Positions 17,083 to 25,845 of a stretch of 64,000 nucleotides of DNA are shown here, in pieces. The stretch lies in NCBI GenBank assembly GCA_964419335.1, contig CAYQOX010000004.1, positions 62,001-126,000 of the forward strand, written 5' to 3'. The notes below the pieces were generated by a model. It was not told the origin of the DNA. It searched no databases and worked only from the letters and a program-made list of their open reading frames with translations. The position numbers and the translations under genes were made by a program. Every line of letters starts with the position of its first letter. The first letter of the stretch is position 1. The DNA is from CAYQOX01 sp964419335 (GTDB lineage: Bacteria > Hinthialibacterota > Hinthialibacteria > Hinthialibacterales > Hinthialibacteraceae).

Positions 17083-19317
17083 CTAAGGTAATCCCTTCAG
17101 CCAGCGCATATACCATTCCAAAATTAGGAAGAAAAACAAGATAACGGCAATCCACCATTTTTCACCCAGGAAACGGCTTTGCATTTCCTCACGCACCAAA
17201 GAGGAAACGGGTAAATTATCGGCAAGTTCATCCCATGCAGGGAAATTGGCATACTCACCGCCAGTCGATTGGGCAATGGAGCGTAGATCCCTTACATTCT
17301 GTGAAAGTTGATAAGATTCAAGAAGATTGGCCTCAACTTGAAACGTAGTCGTTGATTCATCAATACGGCTTTCAATGCGATACGTACCAGTCTGAGTCGG
17401 AGTAAAACGCTCGCGAAAACGGTTCGCTCCATGTTCTTCCGGTGAGAGCCACAAAGAATGAGAACGATCTGGTCCCTGAATAGTCACCGGCACTCCAGCA
17501 AGAGTGCTGTTAGAAACCTCGGGAGAAGCGACATAATTGACTTCGACGGTTTCATATTCTTCATAAAGATATTTGTTTGTAAACAGTTGAGCTTCATTCG
17601 TACGCAATCCCGGTTTGCATTGGTATAAAGTTTTCAGCCAGAAAGGCGTAACAATATCATTATCAACCATCATTCTCCAGCGCCAAAAAGTATTGGCGCG
17701 GGTGGTCAATATACGCCCCAAGCCAAAGCGATGTTCGACCAAAAGAGGCAATTCCTCGTTCGTCGATGAGATCCCCGTAAGTAAAGTTCTCCCCGTGATA
17801 CTCTGGCTTCCCGATTGAAAATAGGGGTTAAGAGGAGGTAAGTTTCCATCGCTATTTCTTCGAAAAACAGAAGAATATTCATTGTCTTCGGTAACCACCT
17901 GAACAGGTTGCATTGCAGGACGATAGGTTTGGCGGATCGGCGCAGGTAAAATGTCTTGCAATTGAGGTGAATAAGGATTTTCATTCATCGGGCCTGGCAC
18001 CAGCAAGACTCCCCCCCCGTTTTCAACATATTCGCGCAAGGACTGGGAAAATTCCACCCTTTCCATATCAAGATGGAAGTTATGAAGTACGACCACCGCC
18101 CACCGATCCAAGCGTAAGCCTATTTCTTGTAACGATTCAAAATCGGGTATTTCCTCGAATTCTTCTTCCGAAGAATCTTGTAAATGACGCTCGACCCAAT
18201 TGCGATCTCCCAAGAGGGATAAGCCATTCTGATGCACAAGAAAGGGAGCAACCAAGAGATGATCCTGCTCCTCAAAAGCGCGCTTCATGAACTTAAACTC
18301 CCAATCCGGGGCTGAGGTGAGTAAAAGAATATCATCTTTGGCTTCCCGAACTTGAATACCTCGGCGTATACGGTTGTTATCAGTGAACAACTCTTCCTGA
18401 AGCGGTGGAACCCGTACAGTAAAAATATATTGTCCCTCCGGAAGAGAAGGGAGATCGGTCTCGACAGTGGCTTCCTGAGTATCAGGATTGAAAGTAAAAT
18501 CAACCTCATCATAAAACACTTCTTCATCATCTTGGCTCTCACCCCGAATCTCCAATGGATAGGTCCCCGAAGGAGTCATTCCCCGCGCGATGACATGAGC
18601 CCGAAGGGGAATTGATTCATCAGAACGAGCTTGCTCGGGTAAAACCACATGATCCACAATCAAATCTGCCGTTTCCTGCGTAGAACCAAGGCCAAAAGTA
18701 TAGATCCGCTGATTGGCAATTTGCCCTTCTTCTTGGGCGGCCGAAAGCACTCCATCGGCTGTGGCTACAGGATTATTTCCATAGTTCCAACGGCCATCTG
18801 TAAACAATAATAAATACGATGCTGCCTGAGATTTATGCGAGTCTTCAAAAAAATCAATCACGGAAGAAAGATCGGTAAGATGAAATGCAGGAGTAGCATT
18901 CCGGGGAATCTGTGAACTCCAAGTCGATGAATCCCCGCGAGCCTGAAAGGCATCCGAAAATACCATGAAGCGGGTATGAAACCCCTCAGATTCCCATTCA
19001 TCCAACAATCCATCGGATTGCAGGCGATCCAAAGTTTGCTGCCAACGCGATAAATCCTCGTTGGAGGATTGAGAAGGATCAATGGGAAAGGACATACTTT
19101 TGGAATCGTCAAGAGCGATATACAATGTGGGTGCGGTGGTCATCTGTAGCATTTCTCGTATTTGAGGATTGGTCATCAAAACCAATAGTAATCCCAGAAA
19201 AACGAGACGACAAACCATCAAGCCGGTGCGCATACCAGAAGAAATCGGCGCATCCAAACACCGAAGCGAATAAAGATAGACTATAACACATAAGACAAGA
19301 ATTGTGAGAAGGATCAA
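17083..19317 (-). CDS. Membrane protein with VWA-like and glutamine-amidotransferase-like domains
   Basis: 744 residues from a TTG start at 19317, preceded by AGGATAG. Two N-terminal membrane helices (about 1-16 and 30-48) are followed by a VWA-like domain with the MIDAS opening ALDDSKSMS and later LLLFTDGRWNYG. Next come beta-rich segments and an ILLLTSAPDWEFKFMKRAF region, then VVVLHNF and GGGVLLVPGP, as in the class-I glutamine-amidotransferase-like domains of these proteins. A final membrane helix lies near the C-terminus (EKWWIAVILFFFLILEWYMRW). Such proteins are frequent in Planctomycetes and relatives, often beside MoxR ATPases and BatA-type genes, but no MoxR partner is here. The role is unknown. 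Confidence 0.82.
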   Translation of the reverse strand: MILLTILVLCVIVYLYSLRCLDAPISSGMRTGLMVCRLVFLGLLLVLMTNPQIREMLQMTTAPTLYIALDDSKSMSFPIDPSQSSNEDLSRWQQTLDRLQSDGLLDEWESEGFHTRFMVFSDAFQARGDSSTWSSQIPRNATPAFHLTDLSSVIDFFEDSHKSQAASYLLLFTDGRWNYGNNPVATADGVLSAAQEEGQIANQRIYTFGLGSTQETADLIVDHVVLPEQARSDESIPLRAHVIARGMTPSGTYPLEIRGESQDDEEVFYDEVDFTFNPDTQEATVETDLPSLPEGQYIFTVRVPPLQEELFTDNNRIRRGIQVREAKDDILLLTSAPDWEFKFMKRAFEEQDHLLVAPFLVHQNGLSLLGDRNWVERHLQDSSEEEFEEIPDFESLQEIGLRLDRWAVVVLHNFHLDMERVEFSQSLREYVENGGGVLLVPGPMNENPYSPQLQDILPAPIRQTYRPAMQPVQVVTEDNEYSSVFRRNSDGNLPPLNPYFQSGSQSITGRTLLTGISSTNEELPLLVEHRFGLGRILTTRANTFWRWRMMVDNDIVTPFWLKTLYQCKPGLRTNEAQLFTNKYLYEEYETVEVNYVASPEVSNSTLAGVPVTIQGPDRSHSLWLSPEEHGANRFRERFTPTQTGTYRIESRIDESTTTFQVEANLLESYQLSQNVRDLRSIAQSTGGEYANFPAWDELADNLPVSSLVREEMQSRFLGEKWWIAVILFFFLILEWYMRWLKGLP

Positions 19318-19510
19318 TCGAGACTATCCTTTCTATTCAATCAATTTCAGAATGGGATATCTTTTATTTTACTTGTTCTATAAGTCGCACCATATCCAAT
19401 CGTAATCTCTCGTGGCTGACAAGGGGAAAGAAAGCCGGTAAATTCTTTCTTCTTTAAGAATGAATTTATCAATAAATTATAAAATTATACGTTATTTTTT
19501 TAGAGAAGGC

Positions 19511-20128
19511 ATGATGAAGAATTCGAACGAGATCCACGAACATGGGCAATGGTTCATTCGATATCGCGATAAGGGCGATATCCGGGCTTTCGAACATCTA
19601 ATGGATGTGTATCATAAGCCTTTATTTAACTATTTATTACGAATTCTACATAATAAAGAAACGGCGGAAGACGCGTTACAAGAAGTATGGATCAAAATAA
19701 TTCGGCAAAAGGAACAATACAAAGATCAAGGGAAATTTTCCTCGTGGGCCTATCGAATCGCGCATAACTACTGTTTGGATTATTTTCGTAAACAAAATTG
19801 TCGCGCCGATTCGAAAGAGGATGCGGAAGATGAGAAAGGAAATGCTTATTTAGATCGAATTTCCGGCGATAGCCCGTCTCCCTATGACCACATCGAGGAA
19901 AAGGAACTGATCCAATTGGTGGAAAGGACACTAAAGCAACTCCCTATGGCGATTCGAGAAGTGTATCTCCTGAGAACGTATCATCAGATGCCTTTTAAAG
20001 AAATCGCCGAAATTCAAGACGCACCCTTGGGAACCGTGCTTTCACGAATGAATCAGGCGATTAAACGAATTCAGCCAGAAATCGAAAATTATTTACAACA
20101 AAGCGAAACATCGGTAAAAATGGCCTGA
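19511..20128 (+). CDS. ECF-type RNA polymerase sigma factor
   Basis: About 205 residues. The frame opens at 19460, but the best start is the ATG at 19511 (MMKNSNE), with AGAAGG seven to eight bases upstream. Region 2 (AFEHLMDVYHKPLFNYLL, then TAEDALQEVWIKII) binds core polymerase and the -10. Region 4 (QLPMAIREVYLLRTYHQMPFKEIAE, then GTVLSRMNQAIKRI) reads the -35. There is no region 3, as in ECF factors. Two genes follow on the same strand within 20 bases each: a single-pass membrane protein that may be its anti-sigma factor, and a coiled-coil exported protein. Together they look like an envelope-stress module. Confidence 0.92.
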   Translation: MMKNSNEIHEHGQWFIRYRDKGDIRAFEHLMDVYHKPLFNYLLRILHNKETAEDALQEVWIKIIRQKEQYKDQGKFSSWAYRIAHNYCLDYFRKQNCRADSKEDAEDEKGNAYLDRISGDSPSPYDHIEEKELIQLVERTLKQLPMAIREVYLLRTYHQMPFKEIAEIQDAPLGTVLSRMNQAIKRIQPEIENYLQQSETSVKMA

Positions 20129-20146
20129 AGACGAGGTAATAGAACC

Positions 20147-20653
20147 ATGAAGATTAAACCTTTATTCCAAGATAGCAATTTGGAGGAACCCCTCGCTCCA
20201 GAACAAATGCTGGAGATGATGGATATTGCCGATGAAAACCCAAAAAAACGTGCGTTTTTGAATCAGTGTGCCATTGATCCAAGCCAAAAAAAGGATTGGG
20301 AGGATTTGAATACCTGTGCCGAATTAGGGAAACATCTTCCCAGCCATAATCCTGAACCAAGCCTGCGCGCACGAATTCTTGAAAACGCATACGCGGAGAG
20401 AGACTTTTCACCTGCGGCCACAAAGAGCCATTTCTACTCTTATAAACGCAGCCTTAGCGGATGGCGCTGGGCCTGGGCAGCTCTGTTTTTGATTATGAGC
20501 TGGGGAACCTACGGTCATTTTCAGCAACAAGAAATTTCTACAACCGAAATTCAACAATTGGAAAACGAGATCTCCTCTATTTACGAAGAATTAGAGTGGT
20601 TACGAGAAGACCTTGTTTTAGAAATCGATAATGAAAATGAAGAAACGGCATAA
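20147..20653 (+). CDS. Putative anti-sigma factor (single-pass membrane protein)
   Basis: 168 residues, no family recognised with confidence. The N-terminal 95 residues are soluble and acidic. A membrane helix at about 102-120 (WRWAWAALFLIMSWGTYGHF) is followed by a short outside segment with a heptad-like pattern and many Glu residues. The layout, and the position directly after an ECF sigma gene, is that of an anti-sigma factor. The usual zinc-binding HxxxCxxC of ZAS-type anti-sigmas is absent. The following gene starts five bases after its stop, so the three genes form one operon. Confidence 0.65.
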   Translation: MKIKPLFQDSNLEEPLAPEQMLEMMDIADENPKKRAFLNQCAIDPSQKKDWEDLNTCAELGKHLPSHNPEPSLRARILENAYAERDFSPAATKSHFYSYKRSLSGWRWAWAALFLIMSWGTYGHFQQQEISTTEIQQLENEISSIYEELEWLREDLVLEIDNENEETA

Positions 20654-20658
20654 GTATC

Positions 20659-21336
20659 ATGACAAATTTACGAAAAAGATACATTCTACTCACACTGTTC
20701 ATAATTGCTTTGGCTTTCCCCTTGGCTTGGGGTGTCACTTTCATAAGTGATGAAGAAAAAGAGGACACCTCGATCAGCGAGCAAAAGAAGGACGAAAAGC
20801 GCAAAGAAGAGGCCAATCAAGAGCCGAAGGATCGCCAAGGGCCTCCCCGCCGCGGACAGATGAATCGTGATCGTCCTGCTCCACCTTTTGCTCCAGGCCA
20901 TGGGATGGGAATGGGACGACGTGGTCCTCAAGGACCTTTACATGCGCCTGAACGTATCAATCGATTAAGAAAAGAGTTTCCAGAACTGGCTGAAATCATT
21001 GAACAAATTCATCGAGTGAAAGCGAAACTCTTTGAGGCCTCAATCCATTATCATCACTGTGATTCTGAAGAAGAAAAAGCCAAGGAGAAAAAAAAGATCC
21101 AAGATTTGCTAGAAAAAGAATATGAATTGGAAATCCAAAGACAACAAGCCGAAATTGAGTATCTTGAACGGCAAATTGAACGAGTCAAAGAATTGATGAA
21201 ACGCTTTCGTAAAGCCAAAGAGAAAATATTGGAATTGCGATTTAAACAACATACAGAGAATATGCCGATTCCTGAAGAGGAAGATTCCTCTACAGAAAAA
21301 GAGGAGAGAGAAGAAGAAAAAGAAGATGAATCTTAA
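20659..21336 (+). CDS. Exported coiled-coil protein, CpxP/Spy-like in layout
   Basis: 225 residues. A signal peptide (about 1-25, LALAFPLAWG-like core) is followed by a highly charged, Pro/Gly/Met-rich segment (about 30-90, including HGMGMGRRGP). Long amphipathic helices follow (about 95-205), with a strong Glu/Lys/Arg heptad pattern, ending in a run of acidic residues. This resembles periplasmic sensors or chaperones such as CpxP and Spy, or heavy-metal-resistance proteins, more in composition than in motif. As third gene of the sigma factor operon it may report envelope state to the membrane anti-sigma. A direct Met-rich metal role is possible but unproven. Confidence 0.7.
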   Translation: MTNLRKRYILLTLFIIALAFPLAWGVTFISDEEKEDTSISEQKKDEKRKEEANQEPKDRQGPPRRGQMNRDRPAPPFAPGHGMGMGRRGPQGPLHAPERINRLRKEFPELAEIIEQIHRVKAKLFEASIHYHHCDSEEEKAKEKKKIQDLLEKEYELEIQRQQAEIEYLERQIERVKELMKRFRKAKEKILELRFKQHTENMPIPEEEDSSTEKEEREEEKEDES

Positions 21337-21338
21337 AG

Positions 21339-21366
21339 AAAAGGGGCGGTTCTCACCGTCCCTTTT
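21339..21366 (+). terminator. Rho-independent terminator of the sigma factor operon
   Basis: An 11-base stem with one G-T wobble: AAAAGGGGCGG (21339-21349) pairs with CCGTCCCTTTT (21356-21366) around a six-base loop. It starts three bases after the stop of the third gene and ends in TTTTCTTA. Confidence 0.8.
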
Positions 21367-21401
21367 CTTATCTATAAGCCTATTCCTTTCAGTTTTAACC
21401 A

Positions 21402-22454
21402 TCACCCCAGTGGCTGTTTCCAAATCAATTGTTGTTCCACCCGATCGTGCAGTTTGTATTTTTTGATATGGTCGGCAATCTTTTCTCCCCGCACTTCGAT
21501 TTTATCCAAATCCGCTTCTCCCATTTTGGCTTTGTGACAGTAATTCAAATACCCCACATCCTCGAAATCAATCCCCATGAGTTCTAAAGCCACCCGGTCA
21601 GCCGCCAGCCAATCAGGAGAGACCACAGCCACTTTGTGATCCACGGGAGTGCCACCGACTGGGCCATTCCCCTCCATTCCTTCGTAACCATCGATAACCG
21701 CCAAATCAGGATGAAGTTTAGAGCCAAGAGCAAAAAGGTTATAATTCACGCCACGAAAACCGCCGCCATGGGCGATCGGTTTATCGTTCACCGCGCCTTC
21801 TTTTCGGCCGCTTCCCCAACGAAATCCCTCATCTTTGATGGGCGCTCCAAAGACGATATTCTTGAGTGATAAGGTCGTCACAACACGATCATGGGTTTTC
21901 ATCACGGCCGCTGAAATAACATAGTTGTCGGGATTGAGGAGCATTGAAGACATACGCACCGCATGCGGTTTAAAATCCCTATCACTCACGACATGGACAA
22001 TATCAATCGGTTTTTTGTCTAAATCAATCAATTGAATAGGGTACTTATCCGCCAACTTGAAATAGTTGTAATTGTTGAAACCATCAAAAGTAGGTCCACT
22101 AGCCGCTGATTCTGCTATTACACAGTTTTCAATCTTGCCGATCGATTTCATGAATTCAAGGATGGCTTCAAGACTGTCCACATGAGTCGCAGAAAGTTGG
22201 CGATCGATCGAGACATTGTTCGGTTTAATGATCACACGACGATCACCGATGTCTTTCTTGATACGCTTCTCGAAGGATTTTAATCCCTTGAATATGTTTT
22301 CCGCACGATCGTCTCCTGCCGTGAGAGTCACTTGACTTGTTTTATCACTCTTTTCTGCCTCGGCATGAGAAAGAATTGGATTTCGAATCAAGGTAGGGCC
22401 TGCTAGCCCTCCTAAAATAGAAGTTTTAAGAAAATGCCTTCTTGTGCTCGCCAT
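21402..22454 (-). CDS. DUF362 domain protein with Tat signal
   Basis: About 350 residues. AGGAGG stands 2 bases from the ATG at 22463 but 11 bases from the next one at 22454 (MASTRRHFLK), so 22454 is preferred. TRRHFLKTSILGG is a twin-arginine signal, so export of a folded protein is expected. The body is DUF362: VIIKPNNVSID, the AESAASGPTFDGFNNYNY region, and AVVSPDWLAADRVALELMGID near the C-terminus. The catalytic role of DUF362 is not established, and the ferredoxin domain seen in some members is absent. The gene is convergent with the sigma operon and has no close partner. Confidence 0.85.
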   Translation of the reverse strand: MASTRRHFLKTSILGGLAGPTLIRNPILSHAEAEKSDKTSQVTLTAGDDRAENIFKGLKSFEKRIKKDIGDRRVIIKPNNVSIDRQLSATHVDSLEAILEFMKSIGKIENCVIAESAASGPTFDGFNNYNYFKLADKYPIQLIDLDKKPIDIVHVVSDRDFKPHAVRMSSMLLNPDNYVISAAVMKTHDRVVTTLSLKNIVFGAPIKDEGFRWGSGRKEGAVNDKPIAHGGGFRGVNYNLFALGSKLHPDLAVIDGYEGMEGNGPVGGTPVDHKVAVVSPDWLAADRVALELMGIDFEDVGYLNYCHKAKMGEADLDKIEVRGEKIADHIKKYKLHDRVEQQLIWKQPLG

Positions 22455-22686
22455 GAGACCCATATCCTCCTGCTTGGATTTTATAATTCGAAAAAACAGA
22501 CTTTACCCAGAATAATCCTATCATAATTTCCTTGCCTTGAAGAGAAAACAAGAAGAAAACCCACTCATTATTACAAATTATTTTTTTGTAATACCAATTC
22601 AGTTTTATATAAATCCTCTATCGCTTTAGACGGTAAAATCGATTAAGATATCACTCGAAAACGAATTCTTGATGAAAGGCTACATC

Positions 22687-23910
22687 ATGAAAAAACAAAG
22701 AGTACTCATTACGCTATCCTTCTTTATATTTTTCCTTCCGGCTTGGGGATTAGAAATCCAAACGAATGAAAATCCCATTTATGAGCAAGCCCCAAAAACC
22801 ATAAAAGAAACCGACAATGCGATCCTGCAAAAAGTAGGAGAAGGCGACGACACCATTCAGATTCTTCATGTATGGGGAAGCCCGCGTGAGATGGGAAAAG
22901 CGGCAGGTACGCTCTTGAAAGACGAGATTCATGATTTTGTTGGTTTGGTGATGCAGCGAATGATGAGTGAAATCGAGGGTGGAGAAGAACTCTTGGACAA
23001 GGTTTACCAGCACGCCAAGCCTTATATCCCCGAGGAAATTGAAGAAGAACTTCATGGCATGGCCGAAGGAAGCGGGATCGATTTTCAAACCTTGATGCGT
23101 GTTAATTTGATTGGTGACGCCTCCGAATGGCATTGTTCCCTTTTCGGCGCTTGGGGGAAAGCGACTCAGTCTACAAATTCGCTTTTGCAATTGCGGGCGT
23201 TGGATTACGAGGTCCACGCCGGAATCCAGCGTTATCCTTTAATTACCATATATCATCCTGACCGTAGACACGCCTTTGCCAATATCGGCTGGATTGGAAT
23301 GATAGGTGTGGTAAGTGGTATGTCCTCGGCACAAATAGCGGTCAGCGAAATCGGTGATGATTATGATAAGGAAAATGACTCGTTCGAAGCGATTCCCTTT
23401 GTTTTTCTTCTGCGCCAGGTTCTCCAATATGACAACTCCTTGGAACAAGCTATCGACCGTATTTGCGGTGCGACGAGAAATACCTCGCTGCTCTATGCGG
23501 TAGGAGATGGAAAGAAAGGCGAAGCGCGCTCGTTACAAACCTCACGCACCTTATGTAATGTGTTTGATCCGAGCAATCTAGAACCGATGACTCCTGCCCA
23601 TCCCCGGATTGATGATATCGTTTATTGGGGCATGAGCTGGGATGTACCCGCCTTTGATAAACCACTGCATGATATGTTATTGAAGCATTATGGGAGTTTA
23701 ACCGGCGAAGTGACCATTCGTGAAATTCTCCCGACCGTAGGCACAGGCAACTTACAAGTATGTATCTATGATTTAACGAATATGATCTTATGGACCGCAA
23801 ATGCTAGAGCCCAAAAAGAAGAAGGTCCCCTGAACGCTTATCAACGTGCATTTGTAAGGCTCGACATGGATGAATTGTTTTCTCAAGAAAAACCCAAAGC
23901 CTCAAAGTAA
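22687..23910 (+). CDS. C45-type autoproteolytic acyltransferase/hydrolase, exported
   Basis: 407 residues from the ATG at 22687, which has AAAGG eight bases upstream; the TTG and ATG at 22669 and 22672 lack this. The N-terminus (MKKQRVLITLSFF...LPAWG) is a signal peptide. The family (acyl-CoA:6-aminopenicillanate acyltransferase-like, Ntn-hydrolase fold) self-cleaves to expose an N-terminal Cys. Here that Cys is Cys150 in WHCSLFGAWGKAT, followed by LRALDYEV. The C-terminal QVCIYDLTNMILWTANA fits the fold. The substrate is probably an amide or N-acyl compound outside the cytoplasm. It converges on the UROD-family gene with one base between the stops. Confidence 0.83.
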   Translation: MKKQRVLITLSFFIFFLPAWGLEIQTNENPIYEQAPKTIKETDNAILQKVGEGDDTIQILHVWGSPREMGKAAGTLLKDEIHDFVGLVMQRMMSEIEGGEELLDKVYQHAKPYIPEEIEEELHGMAEGSGIDFQTLMRVNLIGDASEWHCSLFGAWGKATQSTNSLLQLRALDYEVHAGIQRYPLITIYHPDRRHAFANIGWIGMIGVVSGMSSAQIAVSEIGDDYDKENDSFEAIPFVFLLRQVLQYDNSLEQAIDRICGATRNTSLLYAVGDGKKGEARSLQTSRTLCNVFDPSNLEPMTPAHPRIDDIVYWGMSWDVPAFDKPLHDMLLKHYGSLTGEVTIREILPTVGTGNLQVCIYDLTNMILWTANARAQKEEGPLNAYQRAFVRLDMDELFSQEKPKASK

Positions 23911-23911
23911 A

Positions 23912-24934
23912 TCAAGGATGAGAGTTTTCCCGGCTGGCTTCCATGAAGGCCTTGATATTCTCGATAGGGGTTTCTTGCGGTAAGTCACATCCTGTACTGA
24001 GGATAAAATTAGGATAAGGACGCATTGCCTTTAGTAATTCCTTGACTTCGTGCTTCACTTCATGCGGTTCGCCCCGTAGCAAGGTTTGAGTGGGGTTGAT
24101 ATTTCCAATCAAAGCCACAGAGACGGGAATCGATTCTGCTACTTTTTTCATGTCTACGCCGACCTCGCTGGAATCAAGGCTGATTCCATGCACATTGGAT
24201 TCGACCATGAGTTTGACGAGGTGCATGGTATTACCACACGTATGATAAATGCTGCCAACCCCGCGTTCAGTATTACGTTCAACAATGCGGCGAATGTAGT
24301 GGGAGGAAAACTGGTTGAACTGCTGAGGACCAAGCATGACAGCCGTAGGTTCAAGCACACAGATTATATCCACGCCTGCGGAGACCAAGAGGTCATTGTA
24401 TTGCATGATGACTTTTGTGGTGAACTCACACAGGTGCGCAAGATCATCGGGATGAAGGATAGTCGCCATAGCGGCATCATCCGCCCCCATAATCAGTGCA
24501 GCCAGCGTGTAAGGGCCAGTGATGTAGGCTCCTTTTAGAATCATCCGCGGTAATTCACGTACCATCAACTTGGCGGTTTCAACATAACCCAACACCCGCG
24601 CATCAGCCGCGATGTTGATCCGCTTCATACGCTCGATTTCACCAAAATCAAATAGATCCTTGGGCACCGTAGCCGTATCGCGACGAGGAAAGACGGTATA
24701 ACGTCCCAAAGCGTTGGCTTCAATGGATAAATCCATTAATGGAAAAACCAAATCAGGATGAAAAGTTTCGACATTGGTTTTGATGACTCGAAAGTGTTCG
24801 AGGTAGTTTTGTTGAGCCAATTTAATTTCTGTATCAGCAATATTGACTCCAGGAAATCCGAGTAATGGGGCAACCAATCGTTCATGACGTTCGTACTTAA
24901 CATAGGCGCGATCCGCTAAAGTCCATTGTCTCAT
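23912..24934 (-). CDS. Uroporphyrinogen decarboxylase family protein, MtaA-like methyltransferase type
   Basis: About 340 residues. The frame opens at 24946, but GGGAG stands six bases before the second ATG (24934, MRQWTLADR), taken as the start. It has the UROD barrel with the zinc-binding pattern of corrinoid-dependent methyltransferases: IYHTCGNTMHLVKLM, and a Cys in LSTGCDLP near the C-terminus, together with LIGNINPTQTL. True HemE enzymes lack the HxC pair. It therefore more likely transfers a methyl group from a corrinoid or a methylated substrate than makes haem. No corrinoid protein is adjacent. A perfect palindrome lies just upstream. Confidence 0.85.
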   Translation of the reverse strand: MRQWTLADRAYVKYERHERLVAPLLGFPGVNIADTEIKLAQQNYLEHFRVIKTNVETFHPDLVFPLMDLSIEANALGRYTVFPRRDTATVPKDLFDFGEIERMKRINIAADARVLGYVETAKLMVRELPRMILKGAYITGPYTLAALIMGADDAAMATILHPDDLAHLCEFTTKVIMQYNDLLVSAGVDIICVLEPTAVMLGPQQFNQFSSHYIRRIVERNTERGVGSIYHTCGNTMHLVKLMVESNVHGISLDSSEVGVDMKKVAESIPVSVALIGNINPTQTLLRGEPHEVKHEVKELLKAMRPYPNFILSTGCDLPQETPIENIKAFMEASRENSHP

Positions 24935-24955
24935 GTTGTCTCCCATTAACGATTC

Positions 24956-24976
24956 AAATTGGCTTTAAGCCAATTT
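24956..24976. promoter_or_regulatory. Perfect 21-base palindrome, probable operator of the UROD-family gene
   Basis: Arms AAATTGGCTT (24956-24965) and AAGCCAATTT (24967-24976) are perfect reverse complements around one central T. The palindrome ends 21 bases before the chosen start of the UROD-family gene on the minus strand. There is no T-tract and it lies upstream of a start codon, so an operator for a dimeric repressor is more likely than a terminator. Confidence 0.6.
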
Positions 24977-25101
24977 CTAAACCTTTCACCCATACTAGAA
25001 TTAGGAGGTCAAAAGGCCCCATTTTCCCATTCAGAAGTCTTAAAATCTTATCGCATTATCATCCCATGAAGCCATTTTGTCGTCAAGCAGATACACCGCA
25101 G

Positions 25102-25845
25102 TTATCTTTTTACCCATTTATAATAATAGGTACGCAATATGAAAATCAAATTACCAAGGAGATAACGCTTCCATAAACGGCGGGGTTCTTTGCATAACCG
25201 ATGGAACCATTCCACTCCCATGCGGCGCATCCACAGAGGTGCGCGTGGAATTTGCTTGGAATAAAAACGAAATAAACCGCCAACCCCTACGCATACCTTC
25301 GCCCCCGTCACAGAAGCGTGCTCCTCGATCCATTTTTCCTGCTTGGGAACTCCCAACGCGACGAAGAGTATATCCGGATGCGAGTTCCGGATGAATTCTA
25401 GTACGTTCATTTCTTCTTGCTCTTGATAGTAGCCATGTTGATATCCGGCGAAAATCATACCGGGATATACCGACAAACTGGCTTCTATCATTTTTTCAGC
25501 GACCCCTGGCTCCGCTCCCAACAAAAAGAAGCAGCACTTATGCTCTTGACTTAATTGACATAACCAAGGGTAAAGATCGGTCCCGTTGACATTATCAATC
25601 AACGGCGTTCCTAAAACCCGCGACGCCCATTGAATCCCGGCTCCATCACCGAATACCAGATCGGCGTTTTGTAAGATACGCAAATATTCTGTATCCCGCC
25701 TTGCGACATTAACGCAATGAGCATTAACGAAAAAAACTTGGGTAGTGCCTTCCTTACGGGAACATTCTAGGATCATCTCAGCAGCTTCTTGCAGGGTGAC
25801 ATTACAAATGGGGATATCGAATAAAGTAACGATCGGTTTCTTCAT
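25102..25845 (-). CDS. WecG/TagA/CpsF family glycosyltransferase
   Basis: 247 residues, GT26. The enzyme adds a sugar (ManNAc or a uronate in known members) to an undecaprenyl-linked intermediate at the inner membrane face. Motifs seen are FVNAHCVNVA (39-48), LVFGDGAGIQWASRVLG (63-79), NGTDLYPWLCQL (85-96), FFLLGAEPGVAEKM, and VALGVPKQEKWIEEH near residue 170. The C-terminal region GVGGLFRFYSKQIPRAPLWMRRMGVEWFHRLCKEPRRLWKRY is the basic amphipathic tail that docks on the membrane. Its start overlaps the stop of the upstream GT4 gene by four bases. It is last in the polysaccharide operon, in line with the wecA-like gene at 3.6 kb. Confidence 0.93.
   Translation of the reverse strand: MKKPIVTLFDIPICNVTLQEAAEMILECSRKEGTTQVFFVNAHCVNVARRDTEYLRILQNADLVFGDGAGIQWASRVLGTPLIDNVNGTDLYPWLCQLSQEHKCCFFLLGAEPGVAEKMIEASLSVYPGMIFAGYQHGYYQEQEEMNVLEFIRNSHPDILFVALGVPKQEKWIEEHASVTGAKVCVGVGGLFRFYSKQIPRAPLWMRRMGVEWFHRLCKEPRRLWKRYLLGNLIFILRTYYYKWVKR

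Noticed and set aside
23912..24934. HemE (uroporphyrinogen decarboxylase) for haem synthesis
   Set aside because: The HTCGNT and TGCD motifs are those of MtaA-like zinc methyltransferases, and no other haem-synthesis gene is nearby.
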